DNA of 28,341 bases. Origin: Proteobacteria bacterium UBA5122 (lineage in GTDB: Bacteria; Pseudomonadota; Gammaproteobacteria; Tenderiales; Tenderiaceae). The stretch is from assembly GCA_002415485.1 (NCBI GenBank), contig DHYU01000022.1, forward strand, positions 857-29,197, in the 5' to 3' direction. The notes below the pieces were generated by a model that searched no databases, had not been told where the DNA came from, and saw only the letters and a program-made list of their open reading frames with translations. Every line of letters starts with the position of its first letter. The first letter of the stretch is position 1. Positions 6,568 to 14,468 of the stretch are shown here, in pieces. The translations under genes and the position numbers were made by a program.

Positions 6568-8697
6568 ATGTTTTCAATTCTACCCAGCATAGTTGCCTGT
6601 TACTTCTTCATCATCGGCTGGCTAGTATTGAAAAAATCCAACAAACAACGAGCTCATCTAGCCTTCGCATTACTGTGTTTTACAACCTTTGTCTGGCAAT
6701 CCACGTGGAGCATTCTGTTTCAGGTCAGCGACCCTGAAGCGGCAATGCTATTAATCAAGTTTGGCTATCTAATCATCTGCTTTCTCCCCACCAGCCTCTA
6801 TCACTTTCTAATAGAAGTGTCTGGAGCACATCAAGAGCGAAAATACGTCTACGCATCTTATACACTATGTATATTGCTTGCGAGTGCGCTGGTAAGCGGA
6901 AATTGGTTGATCTCAGGATATTACGAGTATTATTGGGGATACTATCCAAAGGCAGGCCCCTTGCACCCATTGCATGTATTACAAACAGCGGTCGTGGTAC
7001 TGCGCGGGCTCTATATTGCTTATCAACAACTAAAAACCAGCCCTTACCCTCTAAGAGAGCAGCTAAGATATTGTATCAGCGGCCTGCTGATTTACACCTT
7101 CGCGGCCATTGATTACGCCTGCAACTACGGATTAGAGCTATACCCTCCAGGCATCGTCTTTATTACAGCCGGACTCACCATCATTGCGTACGCCCTATCC
7201 AAGAAAGAACTGCTGGATATCCATCTGATCATCCCTCGCTGGGGCGCACACATCATCACCGGACTGCTGGTTGTTTTTAGTTTTGCAGGCATACACTTCC
7301 TCGCGCATCAGTCTCCGGCGCTACATCTAACGCTCTCGCTTTTCGCAGCTCTGGCATGGGCCAAATATGGCGATATTCTTCGCCTTAAGTTACAAACCAC
7401 CACTGAGCAGAGGTGGATACGCAATTGGTATGAGCCCAATCAAGTCACCAATTTATTGATTCAACGACTCCAGCCATTACTGAACAAGCGAGATATCGTG
7501 CTCAGTGTTGCTCAAACATTAAGCGACACCCTCGGCAGTCGCCAAGGCGATGTTCTTGTACGCGAAGGCAACTATTTCACCAGTCACTCGCAGAGTCACC
7601 ACTCGCTATCGCTGCTTGACAAGGATCATCCGCAACTAGAATTTTTAGCTCATAACCCGTACCAACCAATTGGTTACAACGAAATCCCAGGCGCCACCCA
7701 TGAGACATCTGTAATCAACTGCCCGCACGATAGCATTCTTCTGCCTCTACATTCGTCGGCCACCCTGGAAGGCATCATCATCCTTAGAGGGCGTATATCA
7801 ACGCAAACACTTACTACTCGGGACCGACAATTCCTATCTACCCTCACACGTCAAACCGATGTTTTCTTGGATCGCGCCGAGGCACATCGAAAACTAATGG
7901 CAGAAGCTGTGGCAGAGCAAGAACGCCGCATCACACTCACCAAGGCAATCGCAGGCAATATCGCTCACGAACTGAGAACCCCGCTTACAACCATCAGCAT
8001 GACCGTCAAGGCTCTCGAAAATCACTGGACACCCTTGTGGCGAGGCTATGAACTTGGCAAGAAATCACTAAGCGAAACAAAACAAACAAACATCACACTG
8101 TTATCACCTCGTCATGAAATGGGCATTAGAGATGCTATAAACAGCATCGATCGCGCAACACGGTTATCGCAAACAATAATCACCATGCTGATGGAGAACG
8201 TGCAGAATGAAAAAATAAATACCGCAGACTTCAATCTATACTCTGCAGCTCACTGCATTCAAAAAGCGCTACAGGATTATCCATTCCAGGAACATGAGGC
8301 CAGCATTACACACTTTGACAGTCGACATGACTTTGAATTCTTCGGCTCAGGCACACTATTAATTTACGTCATATACAATTTACTGAAAAATGCCCTTTAT
8401 TACATTGCAAAAGCAAACAAGGGGGATGTAAACATTTGGCTCGAGACTTGCCAAACCAACAACCAGATTCACTTCCGTGACAGCGGCAGCGGTATCGCGC
8501 AAGAGGTGATGCAACACATGTTTGAGCCTTTTTACACAACAAAACCTTCCGGGGTTGGCAACGGCCTAGGCCTCCCCTTTTGCCAGCGCGTCATTCAAAG
8601 CTTTAATGGGCGCATCAGCTGTCATTCAGAATTTGGCGTCTATACAGAATTTGTAATCACGCTGCCAAAACCCGTCGCCCCCATCGATCGCGACTAA
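6568..8697 (+). CDS. Multi-pass membrane sensor histidine kinase, no receiver domain
   Basis: This is a 709-residue protein. Residues 1 to about 265 contain seven to eight hydrophobic helices, like the 7TM sensor domains of some histidine kinases. Residues about 290-440 form a GAF-like region ending in a coiled-coil linker (RKLMAEAVAEQERR). The dimerisation/phosphoacceptor domain has NIAHELRTPL with phospho-accepting His467. An unusual segment of about 50 residues follows (HWTPLWRGYELGKKS, then RHEMGIRDAINSIDRA); it recalls the CqsS/LqsS group of alpha-hydroxyketone sensors. The catalytic ATPase domain shows NLLKNALYY (N box), DSGSGIA (G1), FEPFYTTKP and GNGLGL (about 664-669). Unlike CqsS there is no C-terminal receiver, and no response regulator lies nearby, so its partner is elsewhere. 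The start has only a weak ribosome binding site. Confidence 0.93.
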   Translation: MFSILPSIVACYFFIIGWLVLKKSNKQRAHLAFALLCFTTFVWQSTWSILFQVSDPEAAMLLIKFGYLIICFLPTSLYHFLIEVSGAHQERKYVYASYTLCILLASALVSGNWLISGYYEYYWGYYPKAGPLHPLHVLQTAVVVLRGLYIAYQQLKTSPYPLREQLRYCISGLLIYTFAAIDYACNYGLELYPPGIVFITAGLTIIAYALSKKELLDIHLIIPRWGAHIITGLLVVFSFAGIHFLAHQSPALHLTLSLFAALAWAKYGDILRLKLQTTTEQRWIRNWYEPNQVTNLLIQRLQPLLNKRDIVLSVAQTLSDTLGSRQGDVLVREGNYFTSHSQSHHSLSLLDKDHPQLEFLAHNPYQPIGYNEIPGATHETSVINCPHDSILLPLHSSATLEGIIILRGRISTQTLTTRDRQFLSTLTRQTDVFLDRAEAHRKLMAEAVAEQERRITLTKAIAGNIAHELRTPLTTISMTVKALENHWTPLWRGYELGKKSLSETKQTNITLLSPRHEMGIRDAINSIDRATRLSQTIITMLMENVQNEKINTADFNLYSAAHCIQKALQDYPFQEHEASITHFDSRHDFEFFGSGTLLIYVIYNLLKNALYYIAKANKGDVNIWLETCQTNNQIHFRDSGSGIAQEVMQHMFEPFYTTKPSGVGNGLGLPFCQRVIQSFNGRISCHSEFGVYTEFVITLPKPVAPIDRD

Positions 8698-8755
8698 AAC
8701 ACCCCAGCGAATACAATGCGCAGATTAGTCCACAAAAACACAAACGCGTCGCCAT

Positions 8756-8941
8756 CTATTTGGCTTCATTTTTTGTCACACCGCAGCGCTCACATTCGTA
8801 AACAGTGACTAGCTTTCCCTGCTTTACATCAAACTTATTTGATGTCACAACCTTCCATTTATGGAAACCACTTTTGCATAGGGTTTTCCCCTTGTGCTTC
8901 TCGCTCGGCTTGAGCTTGCGGAATTTCACGACATCACCCAT
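8756..8941 (-). CDS. Small conserved zinc-ribbon-like hypothetical protein
   Basis: This 61-residue basic protein has C22, H27, C50 and C53, arranged as CKSGFH and CERCG, a pattern that could hold one zinc ion in a ribbon fold. The N-terminus MGDVVKFRKLKPSEK is Lys/Arg-rich and could contact nucleic acid. I recall similar short proteins in gammaproteobacterial genomes without an assigned role, so conservation is likely but unproven here. It stands alone on the minus strand between the kinase and the DUF3015 gene. The ribosome binding site is weak. Confidence 0.7.
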   Translation of the reverse strand: MGDVVKFRKLKPSEKHKGKTLCKSGFHKWKVVTSNKFDVKQGKLVTVYECERCGVTKNEAK

Positions 8942-9022
8942 GAATACACTTACCCATTCAATATTAAATTTTTATTAAATATATCGGTTGTCCGACAAAA
9001 GTACTACTGCACAGATCATTCC

Positions 9023-9051
9023 TTGACGGGTGCAAACTTAGTTGCTAAAAC
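9023..9051 (+). promoter_or_regulatory. Sigma-70-like promoter for the DUF3015 gene
   Basis: TTGACG at 9023-9028 and TAAAAC at 9046-9051 are separated by 17 bases, the optimal spacing. The start point would fall near 9058, at the base of the leader hairpin, giving a leader of about 55 bases. Confidence 0.55.
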
Positions 9052-9056
9052 TTACT

Positions 9057-9079
9057 TCACACCATCGATCCTGGTGTGA
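9057..9079 (+). promoter_or_regulatory. 5' leader hairpin of the DUF3015 gene
   Basis: Perfect 8-base arms TCACACCA/TGGTGTGA surround a 7-base loop. If the promoter at 9023-9051 is used, this stem would form at the extreme 5' end of the mRNA, where such structures often protect transcripts from decay. It could also be an operator. Confidence 0.5.
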
Positions 9080-9113
9080 TTATAAAACTCGAACCAGAGG
9101 GAGAATTTGAGAC

Positions 9114-9608
9114 ATGCAAATCAATAAGGTAGTAGTAGTCGCAGCAGCATTGGCTATGGCATCAGGCAGCGCAATGGCATCAAACAACATTGGTAGCTGC
9201 GGCTGGGGCTCCAAATTGTTCGACGGCCAGTCAGGCATTGCGCCACAAGTTCTTGCCGTGACCACCAACGGCACTTCTGGCAATCAAACTTTTGCAATTA
9301 CCTCCGGCACTTCTGGCTGTACTCAAGACGGTACTGTCAGCTCCTCCTGGCAAACAGCCATGTTCATCGATGGCAACAAAGAAGCCCTGGCCCGTGACGC
9401 CGCTTCTGGCCAAGGCGAAACCCTGGATGCACTGGCTGCTCTGATCGGCGTTGCCGAACAAGATAAAGTTGCCTTTGCCCGCACCACCCAAGAAAACTTC
9501 GCCAGCATCTTCACCGGCGCTGACGCCAGTGCTGAAAGCATTCGCGTTTCTCTGCGTGACGTGATCGCTGCCGACGCCGGCCTGAGCAAATACGCCACTG
9601 CAATCTAA
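9114..9608 (+). CDS. DUF3015 family exported protein
   Basis: This 164-residue protein begins at ATG 9114 with AGGGAG about 10 bases upstream. Residues 1-22 are a signal peptide ending in SAMA. The mature start NNIGSCGWGSKLFDGQSG, with a later GTSGCTQDG, is the hallmark of DUF3015 proteins, which are small periplasmic proteins of unknown function. The two Cys residues could form a disulfide. The remainder is Ala-rich and helical (EALARDAASGQGETLDALAA). A 13-base-pair hairpin with a short T-rich tail separates it from the DUF4105 gene, so this gene is probably transcribed more than the ones after it. I recall DUF3015 genes next to DUF4105 genes in other proteobacteria, which suggests a shared envelope role. 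Confidence 0.93.
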   Translation: MQINKVVVVAAALAMASGSAMASNNIGSCGWGSKLFDGQSGIAPQVLAVTTNGTSGNQTFAITSGTSGCTQDGTVSSSWQTAMFIDGNKEALARDAASGQGETLDALAALIGVAEQDKVAFARTTQENFASIFTGADASAESIRVSLRDVIAADAGLSKYATAI

Positions 9609-9634
9609 TTGCCGCGTAACTTGTTAAGCTGATC

Positions 9635-9672
9635 CATGCCCGGTAGAGTGATCTACCGGGCATGTTTGTTTT
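9635..9672 (+). terminator. Terminator or attenuator after the DUF3015 gene
   Basis: A perfect 13-base-pair stem (CATGCCCGGTAGA / TCTACCGGGCATG) with a GTGA loop is followed by TTTGTTTT. It lies 26 bases past the stop codon and 28 bases before the next gene, so it probably stops most transcripts and allows some read-through into the DUF4105 gene. Confidence 0.85.
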
Positions 9673-9699
9673 GGGCCCCTCTGTCTTCGCCCCCTGTAC

Positions 9700-11637
9700 A
9701 TGGATGTCGTAATGTACCGTTGCCATCATTCTCGTCTTCATAGTTTCTTCACGCTCGCGCTACTGGTCTCACAGATTCCCTTCAGCGCCCAAGCCTCCCA
9801 ACCTACCGACTATCTGCAGCAACTGACAAAGGCAGCAACGGACCAAGCACTACACCAGCGCCCCGAATGGCACAAGCTGATGCATTACAAACCGACACTG
9901 TTCGGCGACTATGAAAGCCAGGTCGATGCGCCGCGCTATTTCATCGCGACTAATGGCAAGACCAACCCTCAAGCCGAATTAAGTGCAACACTGAACGCCT
10001 TCTTTGAACCATTCCCACAGGATGAAGAGGCTCAACATTTACACCCCCAATGCATCTTCGTTGCCCGCTACGCATGGCTCAAACGCGAGTTGGGTTTTGA
10101 TTCACAACAACTTCCCGAACACCACTGCCAGCGTTTCGAAGAGTGGCTGACCGCGCTCAACCCCCAAGGGGTGACACTGGTCTTTCCTACCGCTTACATC
10201 AACAGCCCCGCCTCGATGTTTGGTCATACGCTGATTCGTATCGACACCCGCAATCAAACCGACAAGACCCGCCTGCTCTCCTACGCCCTCAACTTCGCTG
10301 CGGATACCGGCAATGACGGCGGCCTAGCCTATGCATACAAGGGCCTGTCCGGGGGTTATCCCGGTGCCTTCTCGGTGATGCCCTACTATCTGAAGGTGCG
10401 CGAATACAGCGACATGGAAAACCGCGAGATCTGGGAATACCGCCTCAATCTGACCGAGGCCGAAACCATCACCATGCTCTATCACGCCTGGGAGCTGCGC
10501 GGCATCTGGTTCCGCTATTACTTCTTCGATGAAAACTGCTCCTACCACCTATTGTCACTGCTGGAGACCGCACGCCCCGACCTGGACCTGACCAATCAGT
10601 TTGGTGCCTGGGCCATCCCGTCCGACACCGTACGCGTTGTCGCGGATGCAGGACTCATCGAGCACGTTGACTATCGCCCATCACGCGCCGACCAGCTCAG
10701 CCATCGCCTGCGCGACCTGAACAAAACTCAAGTTGGCTGGGTACACCGCCTCGCATTAGATGCCAGCGCCAAAGACGAAACCGCCTTTTTACAACACAAC
10801 CCGCACGAACAGGCGCTTTTGCTAGAGCTGGCCCATGAATATGCCGCCTACCAAAAAGAACGCGGCGATGATGCGGCCGCCGCACACATGCACGCGCTAC
10901 TACAAGCACGCAGCGCCACCGGCATCAGCCTGGCCACCAATCCTGCACCGACACCCGCCATCCGCCCTGAGCAGGGCCATGCCACCGGCAGGGCTGCGTT
11001 CGGTATCGCCCGCGTCGATGAACACGACATCTTCAGCCTCGACCTGCGTCCGGCCTACCACGACCTGCTCGACCCGCTGCCCGGTTATGCCCGCGGCGCG
11101 CAGATTGCATTCTTTGACCTGGGACTACGTTACGATCAGGACAGCGATGAGACCTACCTGGATCGTTTCATCCCGATCGAGATCTTTTCTCTGACGCCGG
11201 TCTCCGCGCTCGACACCCCTATCTCCTGGCGAGTGGATCTGGGTTGGCGGCACAAGCATGGTCTGCCGCAAGGACATGTCCTCAGCAGCATCAATGGCGG
11301 CGGCGGCATGAGCTGGACCCTGCCCTGGGGCGATGACACCCTGGCCTACGGCATGATCAACGGCGGCATCGACATCGACAACGATCTCGACAAGGGCTAC
11401 AGCGCCGGCCTCGGCGGCGAGGCGGGGCTCGTTAGCCACTGGCGCGCCTGGGCCTCGCACCTCTACTGGCGCCACACCTATTACCGCGCCGGTCATCGCC
11501 ATCACGAACACGCCGCAGTGTTTGAACAACGTCTACAATTAAATGCCGACCACAGCCTGCGCCTCGAATGGTCGCGCCGGCAGGCCCTGGCCGATGGTTA
11601 CCACCAACTACAACTTAGCTGGCTGCACTATTTTTGA
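9700..11637 (+). CDS. DUF4105 family exported protein (Lnb N-terminal-like periplasmic domain)
   Basis: This is a 645-residue protein from ATG 9700. An in-frame ATG at 9712 gives a shorter, more standard signal peptide, and neither start has a clear ribosome binding site. Export is indicated by LHSFFTLALLVSQIPFSAQA. The DUF4105 core is seen in PTAYINSPASMFGHTLIRI (from about residue 163) and DENCSYHLLSLLE (near 278). The conserved FGHT His and ENCSYH Cys/His suggest a possible hydrolytic site, which is inference. The C-terminal third is rich in alternating strands with Trp/Tyr/Arg (SWRVDLGWRHKHG, WASHLYWRHTYYR) and ends in LSWLHYF, like an outer-membrane barrel. The gene overlaps the next by one base (TGATG), so the two are translationally coupled. 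Confidence 0.9.
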   Translation: MDVVMYRCHHSRLHSFFTLALLVSQIPFSAQASQPTDYLQQLTKAATDQALHQRPEWHKLMHYKPTLFGDYESQVDAPRYFIATNGKTNPQAELSATLNAFFEPFPQDEEAQHLHPQCIFVARYAWLKRELGFDSQQLPEHHCQRFEEWLTALNPQGVTLVFPTAYINSPASMFGHTLIRIDTRNQTDKTRLLSYALNFAADTGNDGGLAYAYKGLSGGYPGAFSVMPYYLKVREYSDMENREIWEYRLNLTEAETITMLYHAWELRGIWFRYYFFDENCSYHLLSLLETARPDLDLTNQFGAWAIPSDTVRVVADAGLIEHVDYRPSRADQLSHRLRDLNKTQVGWVHRLALDASAKDETAFLQHNPHEQALLLELAHEYAAYQKERGDDAAAAHMHALLQARSATGISLATNPAPTPAIRPEQGHATGRAAFGIARVDEHDIFSLDLRPAYHDLLDPLPGYARGAQIAFFDLGLRYDQDSDETYLDRFIPIEIFSLTPVSALDTPISWRVDLGWRHKHGLPQGHVLSSINGGGGMSWTLPWGDDTLAYGMINGGIDIDNDLDKGYSAGLGGEAGLVSHWRAWASHLYWRHTYYRAGHRHHEHAAVFEQRLQLNADHSLRLEWSRRQALADGYHQLQLSWLHYF

Positions 11638-12464
11638 TGCGTCGACTGTTCTTCATCCTCCTCATCACACAGGCCCTCACCGGCTGCACCGGGCTGTTTT
11701 TCTATCCCAGCAATCATCTGGTGCGTACCCCTGCCGACATCGGCCTGAAATACGAAGAGCTCTACATCGCCTCCACTGACGGTACGCAGCTGCATGCCTG
11801 GTGGTTACCGGCACAGGGGGAACCCCATGCGACCATCGTCTTTTTTCATGGCAACGCGCAAAACATCAGCACCCACATCGGCAGCGTCCACTGGCTGCCG
11901 GAACAGGGCTTCAACGTCTTGCTGGTGGATTACCGCGGCTATGGCAAGTCCGCCGGGCGTGCAGTATTGAAAGGTATTATTGAAGATGCCGACAGCACGC
12001 TGCGTTATGCACAGCAGATGCATCAGGCAGGCGATACGCCGCTGATCGTCTTCGGCCAAAGCCTCGGCGGTGCGATTGCAGTACATACCGTCGCCCACGC
12101 CGCCGATCGCCAACGCATTGCGGGATTGGTCGTCGAGAGCGCCTTCAATGGCTACCGACAGATCGCCCAGGAAAAACTTGCCAGCAACTGGCTCACCTGG
12201 CCCCTGCAATGGCCGTTGGCGCTGACCATCAACGATGATTATAGCCCCATCGCCAGCGTGGCCGCAGTCAGCCCGGTGCCCCTGCTGCTGATCTATAGCG
12301 CGGAAGACCAGATCGTGCCCGCCCATCACGGCGACCAACTTTTCGAGGCCGCAAAACAACCGAAGGCGATATGGCACTACCCCAACGGTCGCCATATCGC
12401 CCTCGCCAATCAGGCAGATTACCGTCAACGGCTGACGGCCTACCTGATTTCAATCACCAAATAG
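11637..12464 (+). CDS. Lipoprotein alpha/beta hydrolase
   Basis: This 275-residue protein starts at ATG 11637, inside the preceding TGA stop; an in-frame TTG one codon earlier is less likely. The N-terminus MRRLFFILLITQALTGC ends in an LTGC lipobox with Cys17, so it should be lipid-anchored. The alpha/beta hydrolase fold shows HGNAQN (oxyanion region, about 71), GQSLGG with nucleophile Ser142, SAEDQIVP with Asp224 and NGRHIAL with His253, a complete triad. It resembles the BEM46/ABHD13-like serine hydrolases, for which the substrate is usually unknown. Tight coupling to the DUF4105 gene implies a common envelope task. Confidence 0.93.
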   Translation: MRRLFFILLITQALTGCTGLFFYPSNHLVRTPADIGLKYEELYIASTDGTQLHAWWLPAQGEPHATIVFFHGNAQNISTHIGSVHWLPEQGFNVLLVDYRGYGKSAGRAVLKGIIEDADSTLRYAQQMHQAGDTPLIVFGQSLGGAIAVHTVAHAADRQRIAGLVVESAFNGYRQIAQEKLASNWLTWPLQWPLALTINDDYSPIASVAAVSPVPLLLIYSAEDQIVPAHHGDQLFEAAKQPKAIWHYPNGRHIALANQADYRQRLTAYLISITK

Positions 12465-12467
12465 GAT

Positions 12468-12749
12468 TTATTCGCTGCGGCTGGTCACTTCCAGCAGGTG
12501 GTATCCGAACTGGGTTTGCACCGGACCTTGAACCACATTCAGCGGCGCACTGAACACCACCTTGTCGAACTCGGGCACCATCATGCCACGACCAAATGAA
12601 CCGAGATCACCGCCGTTTCTGCCCGATGGGCAACCAGAATATTGTTTCGCCATGTCGGCGAAATCAGCACCGGCCTCGATTTGGGCCTTAATCTCGTTAC
12701 ACTTCTCTTCTGTGTCGACCAACAAGTGGCGCGCAGTTGCTGTACTCAT
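12468..12749 (-). CDS. ppiC: Peptidyl-prolyl cis-trans isomerase, parvulin type (PpiC)
   Basis: This 93-residue single-domain parvulin matches the length of E. coli PpiC. Family motifs are clear: ARHLLVDTEEKC at the start, DFADMAKQYSGCPSGRNGGDLGSFGRGMMVPEFD in the middle of the fold (with the CPSG and GGDLG elements), and FGYHLLEVT with the conserved His near the end. There is no signal peptide, so it works in the cytoplasm and isomerises Xaa-Pro bonds. A GGAG ribosome binding site lies about 7 bases before the ATG. It follows the HD-GYP gene by 25 bases on the same strand and may share its transcript, although the two functions are not obviously linked. Its 3' end nearly meets that of the convergent hydrolase gene. 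Confidence 0.96.
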   Translation of the reverse strand: MSTATARHLLVDTEEKCNEIKAQIEAGADFADMAKQYSGCPSGRNGGDLGSFGRGMMVPEFDKVVFSAPLNVVQGPVQTQFGYHLLEVTSRSE

Positions 12750-12774
12750 CTATCTACTCCGTTGAGTTTATGAC

Positions 12775-14202
12775 TTACTTCCCCGCGCCGTTGGCGGGGT
12801 ATTGATTGTAGATGGCGACAAAGGCATCGACATCTGCCAAAAACAGATCGACCAACTGGGGATCAAAATGTTTCCCTCGTTGCTCGCTTACGTGTTCGAT
12901 CACGCGTTCGATCGACCATGACTCCTTGTACACACGCGGCGAATACAGCGCATCAAACACATCTGCCAGCGCGATAATACGACCAAAGATATGGATCTCT
13001 TCACCCTGCAAACCCTGCGGATAACCACTGCCATCCCACTTTTCATGATGCTGATGCGCAATGATGCCTGCTGCCACCAGCGTATCGCGCTGCGAATGTC
13101 GCAGCATCGCCGCGCCGATCTCGGGGTGATTCTTCATGACCGAACGTTCATCATCGGTCAGAGGCCCAGGCTTAAACAAAATATCGTCCGGGATGCCCAG
13201 CTTGCCGATATCGTGCAGGGGCGAGGCCACGGTCACCAAATCCACCTGCGCCTCATCCAGGCCCAGTTTGCGTGCCAGCAATTGGCTATAGAGCGACACC
13301 CGTTTGGTGTGATTAGCCGTCTCTTTTGAACGTTGTTCTTCGATCATACCCATCGTGAATACGGTCTCACGCATGGTGCTTTCAATCTCATCGTTCAACA
13401 ACAACAGTTCCCGATTTTTTTCACGCAACATATCCTGGTGCGCAATGATCTGATCGTTAAACATGTTGAATTCATCGGCCACCGTCGTCAGTTCGCGCGT
13501 CATAAACTCTTCGCTACGCAAACGACTTTTTTGTCGATAGGCCTCGGCAGCCTTATCCATCAGGGTATTCAAGGGCAACGATACGTAGCAACGAATCGTG
13601 CGCGAGGTGTTAACCAGGACCAGCAACAACGCCGCCCCCGAAATCGCCATCAAGCCGGTAACCACCATCAAGGCATGATTGCGGTACTCGGTCACGTCCA
13701 GCTCCATGTCCACCGCACCCAATACCGTGCCCGCATCCACGCTGTGACAAGCAAGACAGTTGAGGTTGCCCTCTGGCGATGCAATATACGGAATCACCAC
13801 CCGCACGGTGGGTTGCAGCGACCATTCATGGTGCACAATCACTGGTTTAGCGGCCGTAAACGCCTGCCGGGCGGCAGCATCCATTGTCGTCCGCTCCCAG
13901 GCAATCCCTTCACCAAACTGATTTACCAAGGCCGGGCCACGAATGATTTCCAGACGATTCACTTGGTGAAGTTGGCGGATTTCTTCGAGATAATACTGAC
14001 GCTTGTCCATCACCTCGGCCTTCATGTGGGCCGTTAGACCTGCCTTTACCAATTCGGCATGGGCGATGGCCTGGTTTTCAATCGCCTGCAAGGAAAGCGC
14101 ACGAAAGTTGTATGCAGTAATAGCCAAGACTGCGATCGCGATTATCAGCAACGCATTGACTAAACTACGGACGGTGATGGTTCTGATACTGGGTTTTTTC
14201 AT
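12775..14202 (-). CDS. Haem-sensor HD-GYP cyclic-di-GMP phosphodiesterase
   Basis: This 475-residue membrane protein has TM1 at about residues 13-32, a periplasmic domain of about 140 residues with a CLACH haem c motif (149-153), TM2 at about 176-198, a HAMP-like linker with a coiled coil (to about 290), and a C-terminal HD-GYP domain. The periplasmic part resembles the DUF3365/Tll0287-like haem-binding sensor domain. Catalytic features are intact: HTKRV (298), LHDIGK with His330-Asp331, KNHPEIG (358), HHEKWDGSGYPQG (385-396) and ALADVFDAL. HD-GYP domains hydrolyse c-di-GMP, so this protein probably couples a periplasmic gas or redox signal to c-di-GMP level. No diguanylate cyclase is nearby. 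No clear ribosome binding site precedes the ATG. Confidence 0.92.
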   Translation of the reverse strand: MKKPSIRTITVRSLVNALLIIAIAVLAITAYNFRALSLQAIENQAIAHAELVKAGLTAHMKAEVMDKRQYYLEEIRQLHQVNRLEIIRGPALVNQFGEGIAWERTTMDAAARQAFTAAKPVIVHHEWSLQPTVRVVIPYIASPEGNLNCLACHSVDAGTVLGAVDMELDVTEYRNHALMVVTGLMAISGAALLLVLVNTSRTIRCYVSLPLNTLMDKAAEAYRQKSRLRSEEFMTRELTTVADEFNMFNDQIIAHQDMLREKNRELLLLNDEIESTMRETVFTMGMIEEQRSKETANHTKRVSLYSQLLARKLGLDEAQVDLVTVASPLHDIGKLGIPDDILFKPGPLTDDERSVMKNHPEIGAAMLRHSQRDTLVAAGIIAHQHHEKWDGSGYPQGLQGEEIHIFGRIIALADVFDALYSPRVYKESWSIERVIEHVSEQRGKHFDPQLVDLFLADVDAFVAIYNQYPANGAGK

Positions 14203-14352
14203 TGTTGAGACAACTGGCTACAATCAATAATAGGGAGCATTGTACATCATCAACTGCTCATCAGGCCCCTGCAAATTCTCCCGCAGCCCCCGGCCCCGGG
14301 CCTTTCTTAGCAATGGCGGCACACCTTTAAAGCCCAAACTTGCGCACAAAAG

Positions 14353-14381
14353 TTTACAAAAATAGTTGTTTAAACTACTGT
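14353..14381 (+). promoter_or_regulatory. Possible sigma-70 promoter of the TonB-dependent receptor gene
   Basis: TTTACA at 14353-14358 and TACTGT at 14376-14381 have 17-base spacing. The spacer includes TAGTTGTTTAAACTA, an imperfect palindrome around GTTTAAAC that may bind a regulator. The match is moderate. Confidence 0.35.
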
Positions 14382-14394
14382 AACGGAAGATTTT

Positions 14395-14437
14395 GCAGCA
14401 TGTACACCGATTTTTAGAATAATAATGAACATGCTGC
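14395..14437 (+). promoter_or_regulatory. Leader inverted repeat GCAGCATGT / ACATGCTGC
   Basis: Perfect 9-base arms lie 25 bases apart in the stretch between the putative promoter and the GGGAGG ribosome binding site of the receptor gene. It could be a leader hairpin or a pair of half-sites for a repressor. It does not match cobalamin, TPP or other riboswitch cores that I know. Confidence 0.45.
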
Positions 14438-14468
14438 CTCGTCGTTACTTTTTCGGGAGGAAGGTCAC

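Noticed and set aside
13333..14037. Plus-strand frame of 234 codons opposite the HD-GYP gene
   Set aside because: It is the complement of a strongly supported coding region; its composition (His/Gln/Arg-rich) is typical of a shadow frame.
14203..14468. Cobalamin or other riboswitch upstream of the TonB receptor
   Set aside because: The leader is too short and no conserved riboswitch core is recognisable; only simple inverted repeats are present.
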